Below are positions 1-11,737 of a stretch of 64,000 nucleotides of DNA, piece after piece (the first letter of the stretch is position 1; every line of letters begins with the position of its first letter). The notes under the pieces are model-generated. The model did not search any database, was not told the DNA's origin, and worked only from the letters and a program-made list of their open reading frames with translations. A program made the position numbers and the translations under genes. The stretch is from Eurosta solidaginis (Eukaryota > Arthropoda > Insecta > Diptera > Tephritidae), in NCBI RefSeq assembly GCF_040869045.1, contig NC_090321.1:27835426-27899425 (forward strand), in the 5' to 3' direction.

Positions 1-835
1 CTTTTCATTTTTTTTTTAATTTTTTTTCCCCAGTTTCATCACAAGTTATCGTTGCCTCTTCAAATGCAATGAACGCCCACGGCTCATCCTTATTAAAATG
101 CACGAAACGTTGCCGCCATTCCAATAGCCACTCAGACAGTCAACCTTTAAGCCATTTGGGCTGGCCGAAACTTTGCCATGATTGACATTTAAATTCAATG
201 AATTGCTGCTTATGTAATTTCAAACTCCTTCAATTGGTCGCTTATATTCATATCTTGCTGAAAATAAAAAAAAACATGTACCGAACGTTTTCCACATGCA
301 TTTATGAATATCGTGATTATTTTATGATTACTCACTTAATTCCTTTATTAAGCATCGTTAACACTTAATAATCAACAACGACAATGACGACAGCAACGGC
401 AACGCAGATATTATTGGCGCCAACAGATATGTAGGTATACGAAAATGTGCGGTGGTTCGCAAAAGCATGTTTATTATAAAATCATTAAGGCGGTCCGAAA
501 GGGCTTGGGAAAATGGTGTTGGCGAAAATTTTGTGCTTTTTCCTCTAAATATTCTGCTTAATTTTTGCTGTAGTTTTCTGTTTCAATGTATGAAGCACAT
601 TTGATGTTCTCAAAGTCATATCGTTAATTTGGAAGATAGGTCAGGCTAGGTTGAACAGTCCGGTTAATAAAGTAATCACATAGACTAAATGTGTTCTTAG
701 TGTTACCAGAATTTGTTTGATAATCAATCTGAAAACTCTCAAATAGGTAACAGGACTTCTGTTATAGAATAACGCGATCCTCTCGGCAAACGGAAAACTC
801 CCTATTAGGTTCCAGAACTTATGTTATACTAGCCG
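1..835. other. no gene seen; AT-rich sequence
   Basis: No supported coding region or RNA gene. A weak TAGG-rich stretch near 640-660 could be the decayed 3' tail of a LINE, resembling the clearer TTAGG-type tails near 8574 and 38424, but it is too degraded to call. Confidence 0.5.
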
Positions 836-1230
836 GACCCGTGCGCAATTTGTGCAACACATGTAAAAGTCTCATATCAAATATCAGCAGAAATCAGCTG
901 TTCTGTTAATCAACTATCAATAAAAACTTACTTGCGCTTCCAGCTGACGAATGTTAGCACCTGCCGGTAATGCAGTGTTAATTCTAATCAAATATTCACA
1001 ATAGTGCCATAGTAAAAACAGGTTTCTTTGTGTGCTCACAATCGTTTATTTTTAACAAATTATTTTAATAAAATATAGCTAAACCAAAGGACTATGACCA
1101 ATAATGCCCAAAGCTCGCTAAAAGCACGAATCTCCATCTTTACAACCAAAACTTTATTTATAGATTTGGATTCCAGATAAGAGCGAAAGAGGGACCTGTA
1201 CATAAAAACAACAATTAGAAATAATATATG
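836..1230 (+). repeat. dispersed repeat J, copy 1
   Basis: Several blocks recur in inverse orientation at 25722-26010, including one with the words TTGGTTGTAAAG / GGAATCCAAATC, one around AATATCAGCAGAAATCAGCTG, and one around ATTAGAAATAATATAT. This copy is longer and seems to contain extra sequence. No coding potential. Class unknown; a short non-autonomous DNA transposon is plausible. Confidence 0.5.
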
Positions 1231-1559
1231 AGATAATAACTTTGCCCTCTTGGCATATATTAGAAGTTTTAGTATTGTTGGTTAATTAGGTAAATTGCTG
1301 CCTCGAAGCCCTGCAATTCCGCTGCTTCTAGCAGCCTCGGGAAAAAGCGTCCTTGCGCTTCCTTATCTCCCACCTCTATCATGGATCTGAGAGAACCACC
1401 GAAGCGCAAGTAGCGAACAAGATAGTATGTGCGTCAAATATGTGATAACGCTATACTACTATGACAGTTGCAGTTGTTTACGCTAGGTTATTTGCATCAG
1501 GAGGAACGTGTAGAATGGCAGCATTTTTAACGGCTGTTTTCAGGGCTCCCTTTTTGCTT

Positions 1560-2012
1560 GGCATTGATGGCTTACACCATCAACGTAACTAATTGGTGGT
1601 TAATCACCTGAGCGATATAGACCGTTACATAGCTATACCTTTTTCGCGATAACTGACGCTAATTGGGAGCACGAAGAGTGGACAAGTCTATCTCAACCTG
1701 TCTATCCAAACTCAGCGGTGGCCAGCCTTTTTCTCGGCATCCAAAGTGCTGTGTCGACTGAAATAATTTTTGAGTCGGAGCGTTCTCGTCTATTTGCAGA
1801 ACATGCTCATAAGGCTCATAATTAAACCTCCTTCAATACTCGCCATCAGCGCCACGAACAGGATGATTAATGTTTCGGCGAAATTTTTTGTCAAACATTC
1901 CAAGAGCTCATCTTATCTTCTCTCGTCACCATCCATGGTTCCGACCCATACATCAGTTCAGGTATGATGAGTGACTTGTAGAGCGTGATTTTTGTTTATT
2001 GAGGGGGGACTT
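1560..2012 (-). pseudogene. RTE-like LINE 3' coding remnant
   Basis: Read on the minus strand, the part near 2005-1940 gives KITLYKSLIIPELMYGSEPW, which resembles the post-palm block of RTE-group reverse transcriptases (typically LYKSLI.PVL.YGSE.W). Further on, at about 1760-1680 in another frame, REKGWPPLSLDRQVEIDL resembles the conserved RGRPR.RW.DQVE.DL tail of that group. Stops and frame changes separate the two, so the copy is dead and truncated. The match is from family memory, not from a search; another LINE clade is possible. Confidence 0.5.
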
Positions 2013-2477
2013 AAATTTGAAATTGCCTGCACTTGTTGGCAAGAGTTATTCTTCGTTATATTTTTAGGCTAAATTTATTTTGGCTGCTAATGCTAATTGA
2101 AAAACCGACGAAAGGAATCCTTAACAGTCTAAAATTTATATCAGTCAATAGTGACGTGGCTGCCAAGGCCTACATACTCTCTGTTTTCTTTTTTGAGGTA
2201 CCGTTTTTCCACTTATGACAACTGCAAAGTAAGTACGATTTAAACAAGGGAGAAAAGGTAGTGAAGCGTACATTTTTTGGTCACGTGACATTCATGAGCG
2301 CGTCTAGAAATTAATTTTACTTCAGAGGCATATCTTTCTCGATTCAGATATATCTTTTTCTCATCTTAAAGGTGAGTACATATCTAAAACTGTTTCCTTA
2401 GTATCCAGCTCAAGTAATTCTAAAGGCGTAACAAGCACAAAAATTTGCCCTGCAAAAAAATTATCTCCAGCTTATGT
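2013..2477. other. no gene seen
   Basis: Unassigned AT-rich sequence with only short chance reading frames. Confidence 0.5.
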
Positions 2478-2735
2478 TGGTTAATGGTGTGTTCAGTTTA
2501 AAATTATATTTAAGAATTCATGAGCTTAACACCGGCTTATAATAATTGAATTTCTAAGAGAAACTGAAAAGAAAGAAATATTTACTGGCATATTGCGATG
2601 GAACCATTTCGGAAACCGCCAACGTAATCATCACCAGGCAATTTTGTAATGTTATCAAAGGTTTCACCGGGATTCGAACCGTGAATCACATGGTGAAACT
2701 GCAGTTGCTTTTAACCACTAGGCTATCCTGCTGTT
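2478..2735 (-). mobile_element. tRNA-derived SINE-like element with pol III boxes
   Basis: On the minus strand the head (2735-2658) has a box A-like TAGCCTAGTGGTTA (2725-2712) and a box B-like GGTTCGAATCC (2680-2670), spaced as in a tRNA. The acceptor and anticodon arms do not fold as a functional tRNA, so I call a SINE head, not a tRNA gene. The body runs on to about 2478; its last ~90 bp (2478-2567) recur almost unchanged at 2912-3001 in the same orientation, which supports a repeat family. Confidence 0.5.
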
Positions 2736-2911
2736 ATTTGTTTTCACTCTTAATTCAATTTTTCTCATTTCTATACTAACAACACAATTGAGACATTTTG
2801 TCTCTATATTAATTTGTGTGCCATGTAGATTTGTTTTTGTAAAGTTCTTCTTCGTTGCGAATGAGAAGCTTTGTAAACTCGGGCTCAGTTTTACATATTT
2901 ATGTATGTTTG

Positions 2912-3002
2912 TTTAATGGTGTGTTCAGTTTATACTTATATTTAAGAATTCATGAGCTCAATACCGGCTTGTAATAACTGAATTTCAATTATTATGTTTT
3001 CT
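2912..3002 (-). repeat. second copy of the 2478-2567 repeat body
   Basis: About 90 bp containing TTAAGAATTCATGAGCT match 2478-2567 with a few changes. No pol III head lies next to this copy, so it is a truncated copy or a local duplication. Confidence 0.6.
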
Positions 3003-3862
3003 AAGAATACCAGCTTTGTTTTATAATTCAGCAGTTACTACTTCCATGTATTCCCCCGCTTCCATTACTTCAGCCTCACTACAAAACCATTTGAAATAAT
3101 CATCATTGAACACTTGCAACTTTTTAGCTTTCAAAAAGTTTTGTCCCTGCTGACTGCATTTTCTAAGCAACAAATTGTATTCTACTACTGAAAACAATTC
3201 TTTTGTTTTTTTTTTTTGCTTTTTTTGAACTGCAAATTCCATTTAAAAGCTATAAACGCATTTCTTTTGTGCGAATTTGAAGTTGTATATGTCAACGGTA
3301 AGAATGTTGCAAGCTACTAACATTCTTATGTTGTTTTTACTTTTTTTTCTACTTGTTTCTATTCTGCGTTTTTTCCATTCCTTAGAGTGCGTATTGTCAA
3401 TAAGGAAAGCGCAATTGTTTCACATATTTTGTTTCCAATTTCATTTACTCGGTGTTTTTTTTTTTTTGTTTTTTGCCCGCTGATTGGCTGCAATTTGACA
3501 GTTCCTGTCATCGGTAAAAAGTTTTTGCAGTTCGTTGAATTTAACTTTCGTAAAAGGACTCTTGTCTTATTATATTATTCGGAATTTTTCTTTTTCTGAT
3601 GCAAGCTATGCAAAACTTTGAAGTAAAGTTTAGTTGAAATTTTTTTTCAGTAAATTTTTTTTGCAAAAGGAATGCAGAATAGTTTGTAGTAAAAACTTTT
3701 TGTTGAATAGTTGTTTTCATACTTTTTTTTTGTTCTTTAACTTTATCTCCCTTCCTTACAAAGTTCATAAAGTACTCTATCGATTGGCAAGCAAACTGTT
3801 TGTTTTTGTACTTGAATTAAATCAAACCGGTCTGGTTTTTAATCAAAAATTATTGAAAAACA
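3003..3862. other. T-rich / A-rich low-complexity sequence
   Basis: Long T runs create overlapping lysine- or phenylalanine-rich frames on both strands. None has domain-like composition, and I annotate no gene. Confidence 0.6.
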
Positions 3863-4041
3863 TGTAAGGAAGGCTAAGTTCGGGTGTAACCGAACATTAC
3901 ATACTAAGCTGCCAAATTGCAGCTTACGAAACTTTTAAATTACCTTCTTTTAAAAGTGGGCGGTGCCACGCCCATTGTCCAAAATTTTACTAATTTTCTA
4001 TTCTACCGTTATGCGAATAAAATTGGTATACTCTGTGAAGT
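3863..4041 (-). mobile_element. DINE-like subfamily E, internally deleted copy (E1)
   Basis: Begins with the subfamily E terminus (GTAAGGAAGGCTAAGTTCGG, a short palindrome around TTCGGGTGTAACCGAA) and jumps to sequence of the opposite end (ATACTCTGTGAA) after about 180 bp, so most of the body is missing. Full copies lie at 23636-24636, 47366-51378 and 59488-61308. The strand follows the convention that TTTTTATAC is the left end and CTTACTTGTTT the right end. Confidence 0.65.
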
Positions 4042-4156
4042 ATAATGACGACTTTAGCAAGTACAGCATTTTTTATTTTTATATTCCATTGGAAAGCACC
4101 TGAGTGAGCTGGAAACGACCAAATTTTTTTCAGACATGGAAACTACATATAATGCG

Positions 4157-4490
4157 ATTTTTGTTGTTGTTGTTGTTTTAACGACAAAGACACTCCCCGG
4201 AGGTTTTTAGAGAGTTTTGTCGATGTTGATGGTCCTTTGCCGGATATAGATTCGGTACGTTCCGGTAACAAAGCACCATTAAGTTACTAGCCCAACCAAC
4301 TCGGAAACGATTAATAAGCTCACATTAAAACTACTAGGCCATCCCACCCCCTAGTTCCATGCTAAATATGTGCATGATACATTCATATTTGTAACAGGAT
4401 TCCCCTCGCGAGGTTGACTATTGGGTTGCGGAAGCTTTGAAGCTATGAAGCTTTGTATTGCGCTTATCAACCCCTTGAATCCCTGCGATT
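4157..4490 (-). repeat. (CAA)-tailed dispersed repeat F, copy 1
   Basis: Read on the minus strand this ends in a (CAA)n run, seen as TTGTTGTTGTTG at 4163, preceded by the block with CTCCCC and CCGGCAAAGGACCATCAA shared with copies at 12033, 12857, 26068 and 30226. The 5' part is interrupted and degraded around 4360-4400. Confidence 0.65.
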
Positions 4491-4605
4491 TTTGTTTAAC
4501 CTGGTAGAGCATAACTAACTCCAGTAGTAAAATTTAGCCCCTATGGAATAGGTAGAGCATCTAATCGTTAACTTTTACTTGTGGGTTTTGTTGTAGCATC
4601 ACTCA

Positions 4606-4833
4606 TTAATTGTCATCATAAGCCTCTAACGGGAGTCGGAGGAAACTTGCCGTTGCAACAGGGTTAGACGAGAGAGATAAGTATATTGGGGGCGTTGGTT
4701 CCACACTGCAATTAAAAAGATGGTTGATATCATGTGGGAACACATTATAAGCGGGACATATGTTGGGAATGTCGTGTGTTTCTAGATAATGGACTGATCG
4801 GTTTAACGTACAAACGGCAGGCGTCGTCGGCCT
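4606..4833 (-). pseudogene. LINE ORF2 C-terminal cysteine/histidine block
   Basis: The minus-strand frame contains IPNICPAYNVFPHDINHLFN, followed by a proline-rich stretch and SNPVATASFLRLPLE. This is the layout of the C-terminal CP.C...DT.HLF.CP..PT.L zinc-knuckle region of I/R1/Jockey-type LINE ORF2 proteins. The second cysteine of the first CxxC pair is replaced by tyrosine (CPAY). Upstream sequence toward 5100 cannot be read through in one frame. Truncated, inactive LINE. Confidence 0.6.
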
Positions 4834-5102
4834 TATTTCACAATGCACCAATACACACGAATCTAAGCTCTTTGATCAGCGTCCAAGCCTCGCTTATAAT
4901 GTTCCCAGTTGATGTTGTGTGTGGAGATATCATCAGAGGTCTATTTTACACCTCTTTCAATCTAAGTAATGGCAACCGGTTGCAATACAGCTCCACATGC
5001 GAGACAACCAGCTCCTACCGCATTCGGATATCAACCACAGCCACCAAAATGCTTACGAAGGGCCTACCACACCAAGCAGAAACGGGGCAAGCTTTGCAAA
5101 CT

Positions 5103-5708
5103 TTAGAATCCGGTCGGACTTTGGTAGCCGAAGCTACTACCGGTTGAGTATCCACTTCCTCCGGACCGATGGCAAAGAAAAATAGATAATTTAAATGAAA
5201 ACAAAAAGAAAAAAAAATAAGATGCGATTACAAAACCCCGAATACTGCGTCTCCTCCGTTTGAAAAGATTCACAGCAAACCCATTTAATAACACAATCGA
5301 CCGGTTAGTGGAGAAGGCCCCACGTACATCGTACCCATTATCCCTTGAATTTGCAGCAAAACTATCTATCTTCCAGATAAATTCAAGCGTAACCCTAATT
5401 ACTGTTTTCCCAACGGACTTGCAATTTATTGATGATGATACCCTCAAATGACCTCTTATTAAACAAAAAATTATCTCCGCATCAACGCCGGTTATCCAGT
5501 CATCACGTAGCAGCGGCAAACTTAAACTCCTTTTCAATTTAAAAGTGATAGATCTAAGTATCACCACCAGGTCAGGAGGGGGTTCGCCTATCAAAAGTTG
5601 CATCGATTCTGTAGATACGGTGCGGTACACAGGTAAATATGCACTCAATATACGCCTTTGTGCATACGTCTGATATGTCTGAGACCAAGAGCAGTAATAA
5701 CCGTTCAA
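5103..5708 (-). pseudogene. LINE-like reading frame with R1/I-type segment
   Basis: An open frame of 201 codons. Its first third contains RRILSAYLPVYRTVSTESMQ followed by LLIGEPPPDLVV, close in layout to the R.ALR...AYRTVST.A..VLAG.PP.DL block between the reverse transcriptase and C-terminal domains of R1/I-type LINEs. The remaining ~120 residues are arginine- and serine-rich and I do not recognise them; they may be unrelated sequence open by chance. The same strand carries a LINE C-terminus at 4606-4833, so both could come from one decayed element. No initiation context is evident. Confidence 0.4.
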
Positions 5709-5869
5709 TACGATATGGCGGCCTCATAATTAGCACAAGCATGAAGAGGCTGGGGTATCACTCAACCAATACGAGTTAATTTATTGGTGTTATTTCAACC
5801 ACACAAACATACCGTCACACAGAGTTGTTACTCGTCAAGATAATATTGCTATGATCGGTAGATTACTGG

Positions 5870-6330
5870 GTCGAAATTGGTGAAGGAGTGACATGTACCA
5901 AACCAAATGGCCACAAGAGTGCACCGTAAATCGTTGGGCGTTTACTCAAGTCACCCTCGATTAGGAGAACGCTGAACCGGCGAACAAATGGCAAATACAG
6001 AACAAGGCCAGTGAAATGGATTCAACTTAAATCGGTGGCCGGGTACCCAGAATGAAGCGGTCGACGAAAGAGAATATATAAAAGGATTGATGACTAATGG
6101 TGAATAGTGCATGTTAAGCAGAAGTCCATCATTGACCGGTGAACCAATGTAAAACAACTTTTACTGGTGAGCTAATCACAAGCGAATCGATATCCAGTAA
6201 TGGGTAGATTGGTGAACCGATGTAAAACAACGTTTGGACGTAAGCTGGCGAATTATGAGTCAATGTCTGGTAACGGTTAGTTTCGTAAACTGATGTAAGC
6301 TGAGTTGGTTAGTCATCATCCAATTATCAA
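5870..6330. repeat. degenerate ~74-bp tandem repeat
   Basis: The phrase GGTGAACCAATGTAAAACAA (about 6138) recurs near 6212 as GGTGAACCGATGTAAAACAA and, weakly, near 6287, giving a spacing of about 74 bp. More decayed relatives may precede it back to 5870. Confidence 0.45.
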
Positions 6331-7499
6331 GGGAGTTGTGAATAACAAACGAAATATTTCGTTCGGTGGCCAGGCCCGGTAGGTATGATAGCGTGTGATA
6401 TACCTAATAGCGCGGGAAGATGAGGGAAGTCTGAGCTAAGTTTATTCACACGCAATTTAAGTACACACGAAAAGAAGTTGGCAACCAAGTACGCCAACCG
6501 ATTTGTCAAAATTGTAGGGCCGTGTCAGATTGTGTGTCGACAACTGAAGGTAAGAGCCCACCTTTCCAGCTTAAACAGTGATATTTGTAACTCCCTTAAA
6601 TGCAAAATATTTGAATTACTTAAGTCTAAGGTATGATAAACAGTTTGAGAAGTTTATGCTCTCGAGGTGGGCGAGTGTGTCGAGAATGAAATGCTTGTAG
6701 CTGATCACTTGCACACTCTCTGGGCTGCTCGCGTGCATTTTCTCTGTACGTTTCATTCTTTTGTTGATGGTGTTTAAAGTGGAGTCGTTATGACGATTTT
6801 TAATGCTAGCGATGTAGCATAGTAGCGAAGTGTGCGTATACTTGTGTTGCTTCAAGTTTAAATACTTTAGTGGAGCTTTTAAAGAACTCTTATATTGGAT
6901 AGTAGTGGAATGAAAAGTGGAATCCTCGCTTAATGCGTTAATGTTAAGAAATTCGCATCAATCAGCGCAGTACCACACATTATTCGTCCTCATGATTTAA
7001 CTATCATCTTTCTCCATATACATCTGCGAAATATTTATGCATGTGATTTACTTTGCTTTTTAATTTGTGCTAGTGCTATTTATATATTTTGTAGTATATT
7101 ATATTTTAGTTGATAGGGAAACGCCAGTGGTAAAACAAATAGGTTATTATTATTAAAGATTGGTACGTATTACCCCACTTGAACTGACTAAATGTAATTA
7201 GATTCCATAATATTTATCTGTATTTACTTACTTCAATAGCCGAGGGACAATCTGTTAACAACTGACGCACTCTGAAAAATTTAACAACTTCTAGTATAAT
7301 ATGTAATATAATATTAATGGAAACGTAAAAATGAAAAACCAAAAACATGTGAAGAGTATTAATGAAAAATAGAACACCTACAGCAGCGAAAAAAAATAGC
7401 AGTGGAAATTTTTATCAAATTTTGTTAATTAATTGGAGTGCTGTAATGAAACAGCGGGGTTAAGGAAAGTCCTAGCTAGGGGAAATATAGTGCAGGTAC
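6331..7499. other. no gene seen
   Basis: AT-rich unassigned sequence; the short frames on both strands look like chance frames. Confidence 0.5.
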
Positions 7500-8010
7500 T
7501 GGTAAAAAAGGGAATGGAGAATGCTTATATAGTACTGAAAATCCGTCCATTGAAATGCTTCTTGACGTACATTTCCCACCTGGAGATGATACAGAAACTC
7601 CAGCAGTCAACACTTACATTTCGATCATTAAGCGGAAAGTGCTGCGCTTGTTGACTGATATCAATATCGTGTGGGTGGTGAAGCCTTTTTCTAAGTTTAA
7701 ATCATCGCGCCCAGAGTATATTCCCTGCCATGCTACAAATCTCAAGTAAAACGATATCGAAATGGCTTAGAACAAAATGCGATGCATAAGACTGAATCTT
7801 TTACCCAACTTTTCGAGGACTGCCCGTGTTGCTTTGCTACCAAAGGCGGTCATATGTATCACAAAGATGACAGACCCAATAGCTTGACATAATATCTGCT
7901 CAAAACTATTGATAGGCTGATAAATATTTATCTAAAATTCAACATGGATGAACAACTTTTCTCTCAAAATTAATATGCATTGAAAAGCATTCACTGTCAC
8001 CGCGCAGAAG
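7500..8010 (+). pseudogene. LINE reverse transcriptase N-terminal remnant (R1/I-like)
   Basis: One frame gives LLDVHFPPGD and, after a gap, VWVVKPFSKFKSSRPEYIP, matching in layout the LL.THFPG ... V.WAI..F.P.KSPGPDGI.P motif that opens the reverse transcriptase region of R1/I-type LINEs. Next to it, ARVALLPKAVI and a frame including NICSKLLIG resemble the VFIPKAGK and FLLKT.ER blocks. Stops and frameshifts occur throughout. An RNase H-like remnant on the same strand at 8150-8345 suggests one decayed element with an internal deletion. Confidence 0.55.
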
Positions 8011-8149
8011 ACGGATAACTTCTTGTATACTAGGAGGTTCCGAATTGGGATAGTCCTATGCTAGGAGGGGTAACCCTTAAGGGAAATATCTTGCAAAATA
8101 ACTAGGAATCATTGAAGATTTAGAGGGAAAAGCGAAGAAGCCATATGAG

Positions 8150-8345
8150 AATAGGTGGTGCTGAAAAAAATGGATGAGCTTGCTAATCAGGGCGCATCGC
8201 TCGAAACTTGTAATGTAGACGTTCCAATCAGATTGGGCGAGACTTAAAAAGACTAGAGCTGCAAATGATCGACTAAGTGGGAAAGGCATGAACCCAAGCA
8301 CGTGACTGCAAAGTGTCGAAGATCATGAAGATGCCAAGGAAAGTT
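8150..8345 (+). pseudogene. LINE RNase H C-terminal remnant
   Basis: Contains MDELANQGASLE followed by VDVPIRLGE, similar in layout to the ADELARQG...D.P.PL segment that follows the last catalytic aspartate region of LINE RNase H domains. Short and interrupted by stops. Same strand as the reverse transcriptase remnant just upstream. Confidence 0.35.
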
Positions 8346-8573
8346 GGCGAAACGTTGGGCCGTAAGGTGAAATAACTCGTTTTATTTACACTCAACCCAT
8401 TTAGATCGAACGAGCTTAAAAATACACAAAAAAGTTTACAAATCGATTGGAACCCAATATAAAATCATGTGAGGTCTTTTAACCTTAGACTAACAAAGCT
8501 ACTCCTATCATTAAAACGAGAGGACTGAAGGCTCATGGCGGGTATTTTGACTGGACTTTCTGGCCTTCTGGCA

Positions 8574-8900
8574 TTAGGTTAGGTTAGGTTAGGTTCAAGT
8601 GGCTGCCGTCCACATTGCAGCGGTACACTTAGGCCTTTATAGGCCCATTGTGAAACAACACGGATTTGTTCCTACTCTCCTAATCAAACCACTTCGTTGA
8701 GGTTATGAAGCTAACTAAGCGTCGTGTATTGACCTCAGCTATATCGGTCAGATCTACGTCCAAAACCATAAAACGCTGCCTTCTTTTAAAGAGCGCTGGC
8801 GTTACGTGCCTTTAAATAAGGCTCGGTCATTGCTAGTAAATTTAAGAAGTCAGGTTGGAGGAGGAAACGAACGATCACGTTTTGTGCTTGCGCTTTGCGC
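8574..8900 (-). repeat. LINE 3' end with (TTAGG)4-type tail
   Basis: The plus strand shows four perfect TTAGG units at 8574-8593, next to a block with GCAGCGGTACACTTAGGCC and CCATTGTGAAACAACA. Read on the minus strand this is a 3' UTR ending in AACCTAACCTAACC, the arrangement also seen for the LINE remnant at 38424-38780. I therefore read the pentamers as a retroelement tail and not as a telomere. Confidence 0.5.
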
Positions 8901-9244
8901 TTACTAGACTAAGACTTCATTTATTATGAGTTATATGGGTGTTAGATATAGCAGCAGCAAGTAGTAGAGGTCCTAGAAATCTTTCACGATTTTCCAAGGG
9001 AATGGAATTATTTTACACATAGGTCCTGGTTTAAAATAGAGTTTTTCTGTTTGGTCGTTAAAAAAACTTCTGGTATGTGTATCTGAAGTCATCATCTATA
9101 GGTCAGTTAAACCTTACCTTATTTCATCAACAAGTTTCTTGGACCACAAAGAAGCATTGGAGAGACTTCGTACAAGCTAGACCACCCATACTCTAATCCC
9201 TGTCATAAAGGTAAAGAAGGAAACGAAACGGTCAATTATTTATT

Positions 9245-9499
9245 TATTTATTATTCATTCAGCCTAAGAAGTACAGGCTTTCTAACAGACTAGTTAAAAA
9301 TAGAAAACAGTTCAAGCTTAAACTTATATAAGCTAATATTAAAATTAAGAACACTGCTATATCGATTTGCTAGATGTATAATCTTGGATATAGGCTCATT
9401 CATAGCATAGTTCGTTCTATGAGTTGCTCCGACAAATAGTCTATTATTCAAATTCAAAATTAAACAAATTCTGCTAATACTATGGAAACATTCAGTCAA
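9245..9499 (-). pseudogene. possible LINE coding remnant
   Basis: A minus-strand frame with VGATHRTNYAMNEPISKI looks like structured protein and not low-complexity sequence. I associate this kind of segment with the end of LINE ORF2 proteins, but cannot name the family. It is flanked by AT-rich repeats. Confidence 0.25.
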
Positions 9500-9539
9500 T
9501 GTGTGTTCCTTTATTGACCGGTTAATTAAACTTAACCTA

Positions 9540-10567
9540 ACCTGCCACTGCTACTTTTCTGTTCGCTGCTGTAAGCGCGGTACACAAGCACTAGAGAAAA
9601 AGTTTTATTAACCAATATTCATACAAATTACGTTTGCGTCATGTACGTATGTGCATTTTTGAATGCGCGTGTATATAGCATAGCTTTTTACCAAATAAAC
9701 AAAATTCGTTTATAATTTCCATTTATTTGTGGCATTTTCTTATATATGTCATATAAAATTCATGTAATTAACTGAGTAAGCAACCTCATTAATTTGTTCT
9801 GCGTTGACTGCTGCTAGTATTAAGCTTGAAATGTCTGAATGTTCGGTTATATTGCCTTCAGAGCTTCTGCTGATGTACCAACAACAACAACAACCAACCA
9901 ACTAAATGTAACCGCTTGTGTTTACATAGTTGCGCATACGCCGTGTGCCACGTGAAGCTTATTAACAGCGGGCACAACTAGCATGGTACCTGGTCTATTT
10001 GTGTATGAGTAAATGTGTTACACCAGTTGCTGCTGTGGGTATAATGGGAAAAAGAATGATGCCAAGTTGGTGGTGTGAGGTGTTAATGTTAAGTACTTTC
10101 CTCAACAAACTCAGTAGCGCACAAAGCTCGCAAACACAATGAACTTTGGCATCATATTCGACCAAAGTAGTAAGAGCGTAAAATTTGTTGGGTGCTGATT
10201 ACATTTGCCTCACACATACATACATACACACATAAGCCACACTAACGTATTAACACTTATGCAAAGTGAAAAAGTCAAATTGCAGTTAGCAATATGGTAA
10301 CCGCAAAGTGTATCACATAGCGCGTAAATGTGTGTGTGGAGAGCGCAGAAATTGTAAGTTGACTTTGGGTTTGGGTTAACTTAAAAGCGCGTTTCCTCTT
10401 TTTTCTTTGGCTGGGTACACTTGGGAAATTAATTTGCTTGATGGCAGTTTGTTGTTGGTGCTGTTGATGATTGGCCAAAAATGTTTTGGAAGGTTGGAAG
10501 TGGAAGGTTAACACCCTCAGCTCAGCAATAGATAGTTTTTTATCTTTGTAAGAATTTGTATACAGTC
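9540..10567. other. no gene seen
   Basis: AT-rich, with CA/TG-rich tracts and short CAACAACAA runs near 9880. No coding or RNA gene supported. Confidence 0.5.
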
Positions 10568-10575
10568 ACGTGCAT

Positions 10576-11048
10576 TAGGGTGGGTCGATTTGTATGGACG
10601 AAAGTTAACCTATATCGCGCCATTGATTTTTCGATTGGATTTGGGCTCAGAAAAAAAAATTCCACTACGCATACCCAAAAAAATTATTTCCGAGCCCGCG
10701 AAATTTCATTTTTTTTACTTTTTTCGACTTTGATTTTTAAGGTTTTTTTCATGACCTACTAAAAAAATTTTCAAATGTATACCCTGTCCGACCCATAAAT
10801 GCAGGCTGAACAAGTTGGCAATAACAGTTCTTTGAAAAAAAAAACAGGATATACATGAAAATTTTACAATCAAATTTAGTAGGTCATAAAAAAACCTTGA
10901 AAATCAAAGTAAAAAAGGCCAAAAAAATTAAATTTTGCAGGCTCAAAATTATTTTTTTGGGTATGCGTAGTGGAACTTTTTTTTCCAGAGCACAAATCCT
11001 ATCGAAAAATCGATGGCGCGATGTCGGTTAATAAATCGACCCAGTCTA
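10576..11048. mobile_element. fold-back MITE with 8-bp target duplication (copy 1)
   Basis: A 473-bp palindromic element. The left end reads TAGGGTGGGTCGATTTGTAT and the right arm is its complement over roughly 200 bp per arm, around a central spacer of a few tens of bases. The flanks are a perfect direct repeat ACGTGCAT (10568-10575 and 11049-11056). An 8-bp duplication with TAGGG... tips fits the hAT superfamily, with P as the alternative. A second copy lies at 51684-52131. No coding capacity. Confidence 0.85.
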
Positions 11049-11056
11049 ACGTGCAT

Positions 11057-11623
11057 ATATTAATAGTCCTTCTACCTAAAATTTTCTCTCACATATTTTT
11101 TCCTTTTTGCTATCTTGCCCCCCATGTTTTACCTTAACCCGTTCAGTAAACATCAAAGTAATCCTTGTTGCATATTTTATTATCACACAAATATTTACAA
11201 CTGAAACGCTTGCTTTGACATGTAAGTTAGCGTAAACTTTTTCATCTCTGCATACCAGTAGGTCGTGTAGGGATGACCCCGCTATGCTTGTCTGAATGCC
11301 AGCTAGCCTGCAGCATACCAAAAGGTTACTTTATTATAAATATGTGTGCATAACTTAAGTATGAGTACGATTGGCTGACGAACAGCCCATGAAAACCACA
11401 AAATGCTGCAGTTTCATTCATGACATAGCAATTTGGTATACACTTTGGCAGTCATGTATGTATGTGTGTCTGTGTGTGAATATGTTGCAAATAAAATTGA
11501 GTAAATGCAAATAAAAGGGTAACCAGTTTAACTGGTTTGTAATTACTAAGATTCGTAATTTTCTGTTTGGTTTGATGAGTAAATTTTAAATGTTCAAAGG
11601 TCTTTGAAAGAACTTTCAATGGG
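11057..11623. other. no gene seen
   Basis: Unassigned AT-rich sequence with TG-rich tracts. Confidence 0.5.
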
Positions 11624-11737
11624 GGTCAGCAGAAAGAATGAAGGTATGCAAATATAGAAATAGGATAGACTGACAGTGAGGGTCAGCAGAAAGAATGAAG
11701 TTATGCAAATATAGAAATAGGATCGACTGAGGCGGGC
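11624..11737. repeat. 57-bp tandem duplication
   Basis: Two adjacent near-identical 57-bp units, both starting GGTCAGCAGAAAGAATGAAG, at 11624 and 11681. Confidence 0.8.

Noticed and set aside
2658..2735. tRNA gene on the minus strand
   Set aside because: Box A and box B are present, but the acceptor and anticodon stems do not pair as in a working tRNA, and the body continues into a repeat. Called SINE-like instead.
5260..5451. 63-codon plus-strand frame
   Set aside because: Antisense to the longer LINE-like minus-strand frame and without recognisable features.
8574..8593. Interstitial telomere
   Set aside because: Flies lack TTAGG telomeres, and both pentamer tracts here sit at LINE 3' ends, so a retroelement tail explains them better.
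10275..10514. 79-codon minus-strand frame rich in Q and T
   Set aside because: Low-complexity translation of AT-rich DNA with no domain or signal support.
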